Shown here piece by piece: positions 1 to 8,825 of a stretch of 64,000 bases of DNA. The notes below the pieces were generated by a model that was not told the DNA's origin, did not search any database, and saw only the letters and a program-made list of their open reading frames with translations. The stretch is from Methanobacterium_C sp963845285 (GTDB taxonomy: Archaea; Methanobacteriota; Methanobacteria; Methanobacteriales; Methanobacteriaceae), in contig CAWJRO010000005.1 of assembly GCA_963845285.1 (NCBI GenBank), forward strand, positions 114,246 through 178,245, read 5' to 3'. The position numbers and the translations under genes were made by a program. Numbering within the stretch: the stretch's first letter is position 1; each line of letters starts with the position of its first letter.

Positions 1-242
1 TCATCAGTTTAATAAGTTACTAAACAACCAGTTACAATTAAGAGATTTTATTTTCCTTTTGTAAAACTAAGAGTTTATAATGCATTATAATGAATAGAGC
101 ATTATATTAGGGATAAAGCATTATATTAGGGAGAATATACTAAATTAAAAATATAAAATTGGATATATAAATAAATTAAAAGTTTGAAAAAGTTTGAATT
201 TTATCCATAATAATGTTTCAGAATAATAACACACATCAATTG

Positions 243-776
243 TTAATACTTAACGGATTGGTTCTTTTTTACCCTTTTTCGGATAACACGGGTGCCGCAT
301 ATTTCACATTCATCAAACTGATATTCAGGAGGGTATTTTTTTTTACATCCCTTACATATTTTAACCCACCCTACTACTTCCTTTATTCCTTCGGTTAAAA
401 CACTTCTATAATGTATTCCAATAATTTTAAGGACATTTTGAATGGAATAATCATCCGTCACTAAAGTGGGGTTAAATCCCCTATTTTTAAGCGTAACCGC
501 CAGAGCTACAATATTTTTATCAACATCAGAAAGCCGTAATATGTCCCCAGACTCTTTTAAAACTTTATCAAGCTTTTCAACACTTTCAGGATCCGGATCT
601 TTTATTTCAATGGACCCCTTTTCAATGGCTGATTGAAGCATTATTTTTGATTTTAAATCCTTAATCTCAGATGTAACATCAGATGTTGTAAAGTTCATAG
701 TTTTTTTTGAGTAAAATCCTCCTATGATTGCGGAGGCATCAAGGACATATATCTTGTTTTGGGTACTGTTTTGCAT
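243..776 (-). CDS. nob1: Nob1-type ribosome maturation endonuclease
   Basis: This 177-aa protein has a PIN nuclease domain (about residues 8-125) followed by a rubredoxin-like zinc ribbon (about 140-165). The domain order and length match archaeal Nob1, which cleaves the 3' end of small-subunit rRNA precursor. Visible PIN acidic residues are in LDASAI (Asp13), LSDVDKN and TDDYSIQN. The ribbon cysteines are CKGC and CEIC. The C-terminus is basic (RKRVKKNQ), as expected for RNA contact. It is transcribed alone, away from moaB, with a GGGAGAT ribosome-binding site upstream. Function is assigned from family knowledge; the domains are directly visible. Confidence 0.93.
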   Translation of the reverse strand: MQNSTQNKIYVLDASAIIGGFYSKKTMNFTTSDVTSEIKDLKSKIMLQSAIEKGSIEIKDPDPESVEKLDKVLKESGDILRLSDVDKNIVALAVTLKNRGFNPTLVTDDYSIQNVLKIIGIHYRSVLTEGIKEVVGWVKICKGCKKKYPPEYQFDECEICGTRVIRKRVKKNQSVKY

Positions 777-944
777 TGATTTTGATTATCTCCCTTTTCG
801 TATTCATATTAACCATTTCAGCCTTATGAATGATTAAATAAAAAAATAAAGATTTAAATAGGTTATTTTGATGAAATAACCATTATAAGTACGTTGAATA
901 ATTTAAAAACATTAGGGACAAAAGGTTTTTATGTTATAAAAAAG

Positions 945-1050
945 AAAAAATATGGTTGAGGGAGGGTAAAATTAGACTCCTTTTAATTTTTCGCAAAGAA
1001 AAAAACCGCCTCCGATTTGGACCTAATGCCCTCCCTCCATCTCATAACAT
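945..1050 (-). ncRNA. Candidate structured RNA in the nob1-moaB gap
   Basis: The 510-base gap between nob1 and moaB is AT-rich except for this block. A perfect 9-bp stem GAGGGAGGG/CCCTCCCTC (958-966 with about 1029-1037) closes the block. It is extended by ATG/CAT outside and by a second stem TTAG..TCC/GGA..CTAA inside. An A/T-rich TTTTTC-GCAAA-GAAAAA-type hairpin lies near the apex. On the minus strand the closing stem is followed by a U-rich tract (about 935-952), like an archaeal terminator, and preceded by a TATA-like ATATTTAAG near 1066. That favours minus-strand transcription. No known RNA family was recognised, so this is inference from structure and base composition. Confidence 0.45.
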
Positions 1051-1286
1051 TGAAGAAAAATTCTTAAATATTTTTTCTTAAATTTTTAACATGGGGAAAG
1101 AAGTACCAAACAAAGGTTATCAAACTTTTTTTAGTATTCACTTTCATCTGTTGTTTGTATTTACTTTTATCTAATAGAACATAGTAACTCCCTAATATAA
1201 GTTTTTTTCGTTTTATCACCAAATATTGAAAAAAATTCAGTAAATTGATGATAAAACTGAATTTTGTAGAAAACTAAGGTGAATAT

Positions 1287-1811
1287 ATGAAAAGCAAAAG
1301 TATGGAAACCCACAAAAAAAATGCACCAAAATCTGTGAAAACCGCCATTATAACATTAAGCGACTCAAAATATAAAGATTTTTTGGAATCAAAAGATACA
1401 GATGTATCTGGAAAGATTATAAAAGATGCATTGGAAACTAAACACAATGTTGCACTTTATCGTGTGATACCAGACGATTCAAAGTTATTATTAACTAATA
1501 TTGAGGATATAATAAAAAAGTACAATGTTGATGTAATATTAACAACCGGTGGAACTGGGATGGGACAAAGGGATGTAACAATTGAAACTTTAAAACCATT
1601 ATTTAATAAAGAATTAAATGGTTTTGGAGAAATATTCAGATATGAATCTTATAAAGAGCTGGGAACAGGTGCAATCATGAGTAGAGCTACCGCAGGAGTT
1701 TATAAAGACACATTACTTGTAGCAATGCCGGGTTCTCCAAATGCTGTTAGTTTAGGCTTAAAAATTATCCTACCTGAATTGGGACACCTTGTTAAACATA
1801 TACATGAATGA
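1287..1811 (+). CDS. moaB: Molybdenum cofactor biosynthesis protein B (MoaB/MogA family)
   Basis: This 174-aa protein is a single MoCF-binding (MoaB/Mog) domain, which binds molybdopterin and in the family catalyses its adenylylation before metal insertion. Characteristic segments are the N-terminal AIITLSDS, the loop TTGGTGMGQRDVTIE (about residues 86-100) and MPGSPNAVSLGLK near the C-terminus. Length is normal for the family. The start is supported by AAGGTGA eight bases upstream. In methanogens the cofactor serves formylmethanofuran dehydrogenase and formate dehydrogenase. It stands alone, convergent with pyrE. Confidence 0.92.
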   Translation: MKSKSMETHKKNAPKSVKTAIITLSDSKYKDFLESKDTDVSGKIIKDALETKHNVALYRVIPDDSKLLLTNIEDIIKKYNVDVILTTGGTGMGQRDVTIETLKPLFNKELNGFGEIFRYESYKELGTGAIMSRATAGVYKDTLLVAMPGSPNAVSLGLKIILPELGHLVKHIHE

Positions 1812-1857
1812 GACGTATTAAAATTGAAATTGTCGGAATTAATTAGATTCACTTTTT

Positions 1858-1884
1858 GATTAAAATATTATTTAATCTTTTTTT
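1858..1884 (+). terminator. Hairpin plus U-tract terminator after moaB
   Basis: GATTAAA and TTTAATC form a perfect 7-bp stem around a 6-base loop, followed directly by seven T residues. It lies 47 bases past the moaB stop, between convergent moaB and pyrE. Confidence 0.6.
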
Positions 1885-1950
1885 AATATTTTTCTTCATT
1901 AATCAATCAATTAGAACAGGATTGAACAAACAAACATAAAAATCATGTTT

Positions 1951-2475
1951 TTAAAAATCATTGATTGAAACTAGAGGTTCCAAATTTATTCCCTCATTTT
2001 TCAGGTTTTCAAGAGCACCTTCAGATCTGTCAACTACCACAAATGCCCTTTTAACAATTCCCCCGTTTTCCGAAACTGCTTTAATAGCATTTATAAGTGA
2101 GTTACCTGTTGTTGTTACATCCTCAACAACTACAACCACATCTCCAGTTTCAAGGTCTCCTTCTATAAGTTTTGATGTGCCATAACCTTTTTTTGCCTTT
2201 CTTATCATTAACATTGGGATTTCAGATTCTAAAGAAACAGCTGTTACAATGGGTATTGCTCCAAGAGCTGGACCCGCTATTTTATCTGTCCCCATATTGC
2301 TTATTTTTTCAGATATTATTTCTGCAACTTTTGAAAGTATTTTAGGGTCTGTTACAGCTCTTTTCATATCCACGTAGTAGTCGCTCTCTTTACCTGAGGA
2401 AAGAGTGAATTTTCCGAACTTTATGACTTCGTTTTCTTTTAAAAGTTTTATTAACCTTTCTTTGTTCTTTTCCAT
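1951..2475 (-). CDS. pyrE: Orotate phosphoribosyltransferase
   Basis: This 174-aa protein joins orotate to PRPP to give OMP in pyrimidine synthesis. The PRPP-binding motif is clear as VVVVEDVTTTGNS (about residues 115-127). The N-terminal FTLSSGKESDYYVDMK and GPALGAIPIV segments are typical of PyrE. Length matches archaeal PyrE. The start lies directly behind AAGGA, an unusually short spacing, so a leaderless or GGGCG-driven start is possible. A small Cys-rich gene lies 140 bases upstream on the same strand and may be co-transcribed. Confidence 0.95.
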   Translation of the reverse strand: MEKNKERLIKLLKENEVIKFGKFTLSSGKESDYYVDMKRAVTDPKILSKVAEIISEKISNMGTDKIAGPALGAIPIVTAVSLESEIPMLMIRKAKKGYGTSKLIEGDLETGDVVVVVEDVTTTGNSLINAIKAVSENGGIVKRAFVVVDRSEGALENLKNEGINLEPLVSINDF

Positions 2476-2615
2476 TCCTTTTCGCCCGTATCGGTTATTA
2501 TGATCCTTAATTTTTTTAAATCTATGATTTCCATTGATTTTTTAAGATCATCATTTTGTCTAATTTGAGCTATTGTTTGATTTAGAATTGTTTGATTGAA
2601 ATTTCATGTTGGTTA

Positions 2616-2762
2616 TCAGTAGTCTTTCTTTAGTTTAGTGAGCTGTTTACATGGTTTACAAATGCTCTTTTCAAGATCATAACAGGTTTTACACACGATT
2701 CTTCCACATAACGAACATGTGTACATCTTACCTGCTTTACCGCATATACTGCAGATGCCCAT
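2616..2762 (-). CDS. 48-aa Cys-rich zinc-binding-like protein
   Basis: A short open frame encodes 48 residues with eight cysteines in four C-x2-C pairs: CSIC, CSLC, CKTC and CKPC. The spacing suggests two interleaved zinc sites, as in RING/treble-clef-like modules. The tail is basic (KQLTKLKKDY). An in-frame ATG three codons upstream (2771) is an alternative start; GGAG lies just before the chosen ATG. It sits upstream of pyrE on the same strand. No function is recognised; a nucleic-acid or protein adaptor role is a guess. The regular Cys pattern makes a real gene likely. Confidence 0.75.
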   Translation of the reverse strand: MGICSICGKAGKMYTCSLCGRIVCKTCYDLEKSICKPCKQLTKLKKDY

Positions 2763-2879
2763 GATCTCCATAAAACACCAACTATATAGGAATTTCTTTA
2801 TAACGATTTAAAGTCGGTAATCCGCGTTTATAATAATGTTTTTTATAACGGTGCTCTGATTTATAACAGTGCTCTGTGA

Positions 2880-3131
2880 TTATATTTCAAATTCACTTTC
2901 TTCAATTCCGTTTTTAAGAAGTATTTTATCTCCAATCTTTTTTACCATTTCATACGGCACTATTGTCTCACCTTTTGAAATTCCAAGGCCTTCAGAGATT
3001 CCGCCTTTCCCAAGTATGAATGATTCTATTTTTTGGGTTTCCATGTCTATTTCAATATCTTTTATCTTTCCAATTATAATTGCAGAGCTATCCAAAACTT
3101 CTTTTCCAATAATCTCTTCTATTATCCTCAT
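2880..3131 (-). CDS. PRC-barrel domain protein
   Basis: This 83-aa protein consists of a single PRC-barrel fold. The hallmarks are an N-terminal IIGKEVLDSSAIIIGKIKDIEID, a central segment on how the domain handles a ligand or partner, and IVPYEMVKKIGDKILLK near the end. Methanogens carry several such small proteins, with proposed roles in RNA metabolism or division (for example CdpB-like proteins in haloarchaea), but the partner of this one is unknown. GGTGAT five bases before the ATG supports the start. It appears to be monocistronic. Confidence 0.8.
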   Translation of the reverse strand: MRIIEEIIGKEVLDSSAIIIGKIKDIEIDMETQKIESFILGKGGISEGLGISKGETIVPYEMVKKIGDKILLKNGIEESEFEI

Positions 3132-3551
3132 GATATCACCTTTACTTGGTAAGTTGCAGGTAAAACCTTAAATTATGAAGCCATTTCTGCAACTCTTTAA
3201 CATTATTAACTAGGTCACAATTGGTACTTATACTTTTTATACTTTCTTTTTATCCAAATGGAACTATAATAATTAATAATGTTTTAATCGAGGATTTCAA
3301 GATTTTTCTCAGAGATTAAATCGTACTATTATTATATAAATATTGGGTAGATAGGATAAAATTTATAGGACTTAACTGGATTGAAATTGAAATTGAAAAT
3401 GGGAAAAACTAAAAAATATCAGTTCTACATTAAAATGAATAAGAAATGGGAATTAATAAAATATTAGACGATTTGTAGTGGTGACTAAATTTCAGTATTA
3501 ATTATTGAAAAAACCAATAATTTGTTATAACATTCTTTTTTTTATAAACAT

Positions 3552-3658
3552 GAGGCTGTCCCATAATCCAAAATCTACAAAAAAATAAGGATAAACAACA
3601 CTTTAAATTCAAAAATAAGCAAAATTATATATGTTACGAATAATTATGGGTCAGCCTC
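3552..3658 (+). mobile_element. 107-bp MITE, family 1, copy A
   Basis: The ends are imperfect inverted repeats: GAGGCTGTCCCATAAT at left and the complement of GAGGCTGACCCATAAT at right. ACAT directly flanks both ends (3548-3551 and 3659-3662), which is a 4-bp target duplication. The interior is AT-rich and has no reading frame. Five relatives lie in this window. The insertion overlaps the 3' end of the small gene at 3644-3787. Confidence 0.85.
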
Positions 3659-3787
3659 ACATTCTTCTTCATCTTCGCCACCTTTATTCCAGTTTAATAT
3701 ACCATAAACTACACATAAGAGCGTTGCAAGTATACAAAGTATATAAGCACTCCAAATCCAGGGATCTGCAATTCCTAAAACCGTCAT
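3644..3787 (-). CDS. Orphan symporter small accessory protein with MITE-derived tail
   Basis: The 47-aa product begins MTVLGIADPWIWSAYILC and has one membrane segment followed by YGILNWNKGGEDEEE. This matches the small accessory proteins normally encoded just before sodium/solute symporters in methanogens (recognised from memory of the family). GGAG nine bases upstream supports this ATG; an in-frame ATG three codons earlier is less well placed. No symporter follows it here. Instead the MITE at 3552-3658 begins 14 bases before the stop, so the last four residues (EADP) and the stop codon are MITE sequence. The window's only SSS symporter lies 36 kb away. Confidence 0.75.
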   Translation of the reverse strand: MTVLGIADPWIWSAYILCILATLLCVVYGILNWNKGGEDEEECEADP

Positions 3788-3853
3788 TTTTTTCATCTCC
3801 ATTCTGGTTTATTTGTATCTCAGCTAATTTCTGTTAAAATTTGTTCTATTCCA

Positions 3854-4034
3854 GAGAATTTCTATTAACCTTCATTTATTGTTGATATTATGTTTGGAAA
3901 TAGTTTTATGATATTTATTAACGAATGAATTGATTTAATAATGGCCAATAATTGTCTTAAATGGTGTATTTATTTGTGATAATTAAGTTACAGTTTTTAA
4001 TATTATTAAATTTTAGAGGTTTTTAAAAATTCTT
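3854..4034 (+). mobile_element. ~180-bp MITE, family 2, copy 1 (IS5-type derivative)
   Basis: The left end is GAGAATTTCTATTAACC and the right end is the complement of AAGAATTTTTAAAAACC. TCCA flanks both sides (3850-3853 and 4035-4038), a 4-bp target duplication. The first 13 bases of the left end equal the terminal repeat of the complete IS at 35998-37211. A second copy in the opposite orientation lies at 35778-35957. There is no coding frame; it is presumably mobilised in trans by the IS5-type transposase. Confidence 0.85.
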
Positions 4035-4300
4035 TCCATTTTATAGAATTATTAATTATAAGTAGCTATAAAATCTTTTTAAATGTGTCTATAAACATGT
4101 ATCCAAATTAAATATCATTAAATACATATCTTAGTTTAATAAGTGATTACTTACAATTGGATCATAAACCAATAAATTAGAGGTTTTGATGCTTTTAAAA
4201 TCACTACAAGAAACACAGGATTATAATGGATGTTATCTTGATTTAATTTATCTGGAGTTTGCTAAAACCAGTTTAAATTAGCTTAAGAGGTGCATTAACT

Positions 4301-5242
4301 TTGATCAAAAATTTCGAACAGGTATTTGAAAAAATAAAGTCATACCCGAAAAAACAGATCTCTGTGGCTGCTGCACAGGACCCCACCATTCTTGAAGCTG
4401 TTGTAAAATCCAAAGAGTTGGAAATAGCTGATTACATTCTTGTTGGAGATAAAAAGCGGATCATTGAAATAGCAGAAAATATCGGATTGAAACTTGAAGA
4501 AGATAAAATATACAACGAACCAAACAATTTAAATGCCATAAAAAAGGCAGTTAAACTTGTAAGTGACAACAGGGCCGATATTCTTATGAAAGGCATGGTG
4601 CACACCGATGATTTTCTTCGGGGAGTACTGGACAAAAAAGATGGTTTGCGCAGTGGGAAACTGATGAGCCATGTCAACGTGCTTGAAAGCTCAGCACTGA
4701 ATCGAATGTTGTTTGTAACAGATGGAGCAATGAACATAGCCCCTGATATCGACGCCAAATGCAGCATAATTCTCAATGCCATCTACCTTGCAAATATATT
4801 TGGTATAAACGATCCAAAAGTGGCTGTTACAACTGCAGTAGAACTTGCAACTCCTAAAATTCCATCAACACTTGATGCTGCAATATTAGCTAAAATGAGC
4901 CAACGTGGACAGTTCAACGGCAAAATAATCGATGGTCCATTTGCACTTGACAATGCTATTAACCCATGGGCAGCCAAACACAAGGGCATAAAAGGACCTG
5001 TGGCAGGCCAAGCAAATATAATCGTTGTAACATCAATTGAAGCTGGAAGCATGTTATCGAAAGCCCATGTTTACTTAACAAATGGAAGTTTGGCTGGTGT
5101 TTTAGTAGGGGCTCGAGCACCGGTGGTTTTAACCTCCAGGGCAGATACAACCCAGTCGAAGTTAAATTCAATTGCAACTACCATATTAATGGCTGCTATG
5201 GATCGTACATTGACCATTAAGTTTGGTAAGGTACACTATTAG
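4301..5242 (+). CDS. Phosphate acetyl/butyryltransferase family protein
   Basis: This 313-aa protein belongs to the PTA/PTB family (isocitrate dehydrogenase-like fold), which transfers acyl groups between CoA and phosphate. It begins with the family-typical SVAAAQDPTILEAVVKSKELEIADYILVGD and ends with a Gly-rich segment LTNGSLAGVLVGARAPVVLTSRADT. The start is TTG, with GAGGTG ten bases upstream. Length is close to phosphotransbutyrylases (about 300 aa). No butyrate kinase or acetate kinase gene is nearby, so the acyl substrate and even true transferase activity are uncertain. A role in short-chain or branched acyl-CoA metabolism is possible. Confidence 0.8.
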   Translation: MIKNFEQVFEKIKSYPKKQISVAAAQDPTILEAVVKSKELEIADYILVGDKKRIIEIAENIGLKLEEDKIYNEPNNLNAIKKAVKLVSDNRADILMKGMVHTDDFLRGVLDKKDGLRSGKLMSHVNVLESSALNRMLFVTDGAMNIAPDIDAKCSIILNAIYLANIFGINDPKVAVTTAVELATPKIPSTLDAAILAKMSQRGQFNGKIIDGPFALDNAINPWAAKHKGIKGPVAGQANIIVVTSIEAGSMLSKAHVYLTNGSLAGVLVGARAPVVLTSRADTTQSKLNSIATTILMAAMDRTLTIKFGKVHY

Positions 5243-5775
5243 TTATGGTTAAGGAAGTAACTTAAACTACTGAGTCCAACTAAACTGTTCTCTATTCGGA
5301 TTAAAAAGCTTTTTCCAGAGTTATTCAAATAGATAGTGTAAAACTTGGTATTTAACTATAAAATCATTTACTTAATCCATTAAACAGACTGAATTCTACT
5401 TTTTTGAAGTCAAAAAATGCACACACTTCCTATTTAAATAAATTCCCTATTCAAAATTTGTAGAAATGATTGAAACTTCATAAAGAAATTATTCAGTCTT
5501 TCCTTCCTTTTAGATTTTGATATTAAACTACTAAATAGCATTATGTTCTTTAGAAAACTATAATTACATAATCCAATAACAATTTTAGTGTAATGGACTA
5601 AAAATCAACACTAATCAAATTCAAAGAGTATTTTATCCGAGAATCTATTAAAAGCAAATTAAATCTTTGCATCAGCTTAAAATAAGTTCTTTGTAAATAA
5701 TCAAAATCCGTGCATCGATATTTACCCTAAATATTCCATACCTCAAATGCACAAAATGTTTAATGGAGCATGAAA
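5243..5775. other. AT-rich intergenic region, no gene seen
   Basis: This stretch of about 530 bases separates the acyltransferase and the sensor kinase. It has stop codons in all frames and no RNA-like GC block or repeat. It probably holds the kinase promoter, but no convincing TATA element could be singled out. Confidence 0.6.
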
Positions 5776-7791
5776 ATGTATGCTTATAAAAGTATAAATG
5801 ATCTAAAACCTTTTATTATTTTATTAGGTAGTATTTTGGTTGTTTTAACCCTTTTACCCGTTTATATTGGAGTTAATAGTTCCTCATCAAAGGTTTTTGG
5901 GGATTTTAGTTTAGTTCTAATGAATTTTTTAACTTTGAGTATATTAGTATACACAACACGGTGGTCGTTTAAAAATAATAAAGAAACTTACAAACCATGG
6001 CTGATGTTTGTTATAGGTCAATCTTTTTATGCCCTCGCAGAATTACTTTATTTTGTATTAAATTTTTTCCCTCTGAACACTTATTTACCTAATTCCTTAT
6101 TTATGGTTAGTTATCCTTTTTTTATCACAGGCATTTTACTATTCATTAAAAAACCTTTAAAGCTCCAAAATAAGGTTTTTTTGGATTTAATTATCACAAT
6201 AGCCTCAACCTTTTTTATACTGTGGTTTCTATTGATAGAACCCACAGTTCAACTTAGTGGTTTATTATCAACGGTTTCACATTTACCATACATCTTTTTA
6301 GATATTACATTTCTATTTGTGGTACTAACCTTACTTGTGAGCAACAAAAAGAAAATTTCAGAATTAACTATCCTGTTTTTATTATCTACTATATTTTTTC
6401 AAATTTTAGGTGATGCGATCTTTGCTTATAACAATATACAGTCAAACCTACTCTATCGTTGGTTAATTAATATCATGTACATGTTAGCTCCATCATCTAC
6501 AGCTTTAGCAGCAGTATCCTTTGTTAAAAATGTTAATTTAAACTTAAATTTAACATCATTTTCTAAAATTCTGAAACCTGAAAGAAGTTGGCAATCTTAC
6601 ATACCATTAATATTAGTTCTTTTTACTTACAGTCTCCTGTTAATCTCTAAAACCATTAACAAAGTGTTAATAAAATGTGTTGGAGTTATAATAGTCTTAA
6701 TAATTATACGGGAACTGATTTCACTGAATGAGCTAAAAAAGGCCCAAAAAGATCTAAAGAAAAACAAAAAGCTGATCGAAGAAAGTGAGCAACAACTTAA
6801 TTTTATATCTTCCAACATGATGGATATTATAACAGAAGCAAACGAAAAATTCATTTACAAATATGTTAATAATTCTTCTGATACTTTTTTAGGTTATAAA
6901 CCCGAGGAAATAATGGGAAACACAATATATGATTTTGTTCACCATGATGATGTTGAAATTGTACAAAGATCTGTTGAAAATGCAATTAAAAATCATTCAA
7001 CTGAAAGAATAGAATATCGCTGCAGAAAGCATGCTGGAGGCCATATTTGGGTTGAAACAATAAGAAAACCAATTTTTAATCAGCAAAATGAATTTAAAGG
7101 TTTTATATGTAGCACCAGAGATATTAGTGCACAAAAGGAAAATGAAAGAATTGTTCAGGATTCATTAAAGGAAAAGGAAATACTTCTAAGGGAAATACAT
7201 CACAGGGTAAAAAATAATCTTCAGATTGTATCCAGTTTACTCAATTTACAAAGCTACCATGTAGATGAAGAAGAAACTCTAGATGTTTTAATGGAAAGCA
7301 AGAATCGAATTAAAACCATGGCAATAGTCCATGAAGAACTTTACAAATCACCCAACCTCAACAACATCAATTTCAATGATTATCTGGAAAGATTGGTTTC
7401 AAACTTATTTTACTCTTACGGAGCCAACAACAGAAATATCGTGCCTAAGTTCCATTTAGAAAAAATTAATATCGATATTGATACTGCCATACCATGTGGG
7501 CTGATTGTTAACGAGCTTGTTACCAACAGTCTTAAATATGCTTTTACAGACGGCACGAGAGGGAATATTGAAGTTAATTTAAACACAAATGGTAATATGT
7601 ACAATTTAAGAATAGCTGATGACGGTATAGGGTTGTCAGAGGATATTAAACCGGATAATACGGAAACATTGGGTTTACAGCTTGTTAATGGTTTGATAAA
7701 GCAGATTGATGGTTATGTTGAGATCAACAGAAGTCATGGAACAGAATTTAAAATTACCTTCCCTAAACAGGAATACATTGAAAGGATTTAG
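5776..7791 (+). CDS. Membrane sensor histidine kinase (HisKA_2 type) with PAS domain
   Basis: The protein has about eight N-terminal membrane helices (residues 10-320), a short coiled linker, one PAS domain (about 335-455) and a kinase core. The core starts with LLREIHHRVKNNLQI (phospho-accepting His near residue 475), typical of HisKA_2/HWE-like kinases common in methanogens. It ends with a HATPase domain containing NELVTNSLKYAF and ADDGIGL. GGAG seven bases upstream favours the ATG at 5776 over the one two codons earlier. No cognate regulator is adjacent. The signal is unknown; the membrane part resembles no sensor I can name. Confidence 0.9.
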   Translation: MYAYKSINDLKPFIILLGSILVVLTLLPVYIGVNSSSSKVFGDFSLVLMNFLTLSILVYTTRWSFKNNKETYKPWLMFVIGQSFYALAELLYFVLNFFPLNTYLPNSLFMVSYPFFITGILLFIKKPLKLQNKVFLDLIITIASTFFILWFLLIEPTVQLSGLLSTVSHLPYIFLDITFLFVVLTLLVSNKKKISELTILFLLSTIFFQILGDAIFAYNNIQSNLLYRWLINIMYMLAPSSTALAAVSFVKNVNLNLNLTSFSKILKPERSWQSYIPLILVLFTYSLLLISKTINKVLIKCVGVIIVLIIIRELISLNELKKAQKDLKKNKKLIEESEQQLNFISSNMMDIITEANEKFIYKYVNNSSDTFLGYKPEEIMGNTIYDFVHHDDVEIVQRSVENAIKNHSTERIEYRCRKHAGGHIWVETIRKPIFNQQNEFKGFICSTRDISAQKENERIVQDSLKEKEILLREIHHRVKNNLQIVSSLLNLQSYHVDEEETLDVLMESKNRIKTMAIVHEELYKSPNLNNINFNDYLERLVSNLFYSYGANNRNIVPKFHLEKINIDIDTAIPCGLIVNELVTNSLKYAFTDGTRGNIEVNLNTNGNMYNLRIADDGIGLSEDIKPDNTETLGLQLVNGLIKQIDGYVEINRSHGTEFKITFPKQEYIERI

Positions 7792-8112
7792 AAATGTGGA
7801 TTAATTCTTCAGCTAAGAAATATTGGGCCATAATTTTGATTTTTTCTGATTCACATTCTTTCTATTCACATTCTTATGGATTTTAAGTATTAATTCAGAG
7901 TATTACTAAATCTTCATTGATTTTAAGAATAATAACTGGATAAATAAATATTTAGCTGGGTAAATAACTACTTTGGAACGACCTTTTATTTTTATTCTTG
8001 AACATTCTTAGTTCAAATCTTCATTTTTATTAATTCAAAAAAACATAATACTTAACCAGAATTGATATATAAGAATAAGTAAAAATAATAAGTAAATAGA
8101 GGGGTGATTGTT
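7792..8112 (+). promoter_or_regulatory. Intergenic region with TATA box for the 8113 gene
   Basis: This gap of about 320 bases contains no gene. Near its end GATATATAAG (about 8063-8073) is a good archaeal TATA box. It is placed to start transcription some 15-25 bases before the GAGGGGTG ribosome-binding site of the next gene. Confidence 0.5.
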
Positions 8113-8466
8113 TTGGTAGGAGTTTCAAAGCCAATAACATTTAGTCGAGAGGTAAAAGATCTTAAAACCGATTTGATAGTTCCCAAACACTTTGTTAAGG
8201 ATTTCCATTTTTCCAGCGACGAACATCTCATGATAATGCTGCGTGTTGTGGGACCAGACACAACAAAAGTTATAGATTTCTTTGAAGACGGTGAAGGGGA
8301 ACTTTTCGACTTAAAAACCATTGAAGATGGTATGGGGGAAAAAATAGAAGACAAATTTAGATTGGTTTATATGTACATAGATGAAGGGCCTCCACTTTCA
8401 GTCGACATAGATATAGAAAACCCTATTGTAAGGGTGATTCTGGACTTTCAGAAACAACAGTCTTAA
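8113..8466 (+). CDS. Hypothetical protein, soluble, 117 aa
   Basis: No family is recognised. The product is soluble and acidic in its second half, with a predicted alternating beta-strand pattern. Segments include ITFSREVKDLKTDL, MIMLRVVGPDTTKV, and a C-terminal SVDIDIENPIVRVILDF. The open frame also contains a GTG at 8104, but that codon lies inside GAGGGGTG, which is best read as the ribosome-binding site for the TTG at 8113. A TATA box lies upstream and a T-rich terminator downstream, so it is probably a single-gene unit. It marks the edge of the polysaccharide cluster. Confidence 0.7.
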   Translation: MVGVSKPITFSREVKDLKTDLIVPKHFVKDFHFSSDEHLMIMLRVVGPDTTKVIDFFEDGEGELFDLKTIEDGMGEKIEDKFRLVYMYIDEGPPLSVDIDIENPIVRVILDFQKQQS

Positions 8467-8512
8467 GACAGTTTGATTTTGTTAAAACAAGCAGTATTTT
8501 TAAATTCAAAAC

Positions 8513-8560
8513 CGGATGAACTTTTAATATTTTTATATTTTTTTTATATTTTTTTAAATA
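8513..8560 (+). terminator. T-rich termination region
   Basis: Several runs of 5-8 T residues within 50 bases follow the hypothetical gene ending at 8466. This fits archaeal oligo-T termination without a required hairpin. Confidence 0.5.
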
Positions 8561-8782
8561 TTGAACTCATTAATCAATTTTATGCAGTTTGTTTTATGAA
8601 CAGTTAAATTATATGCTTAAATTTTGACTCAACACAATGCTACAACACCAAAACATCCCTAAAAAAACTTTCAGAAACCTAAAAAAACTAAAACCCTAAA
8701 ACTTTTTTTTCAAAATATTTTTTTTGTTTGATCTCAACTCTTTTTCTCAAGGTGTTAAATTTAGTGTTGAAAGGACAAGACT

Positions 8783-8815
8783 GTGGTAAAAATTCGATCC
8801 AGATTAAAAGAGTAA
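8783..8815 (+). pseudogene. Ten-codon remnant of a glycosyltransferase gene start
   Basis: GTG-initiated codons read MVKIRSRLKE and then stop. These are exactly the first ten residues of the 975-aa glycosyltransferase that begins at 10472. The DNA around it (GACTGTG, then GGTAAAAATTCG) also matches the region before that gene. It is best explained as the 5' scar of a duplicated or displaced copy, cut off where the convergent gene at 8826-9965 now lies. Confidence 0.6.
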
Positions 8816-8825
8816 TGAATATTGA

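Noticed and set aside
213..398. Plus-strand frame at the left end
   Set aside because: Opposite the 3' part of nob1, whose motifs are unambiguous.
2869..3171. Plus-strand 100-codon frame
   Set aside because: It is the complement of the PRC-barrel gene, which has clear family motifs and a ribosome-binding site.
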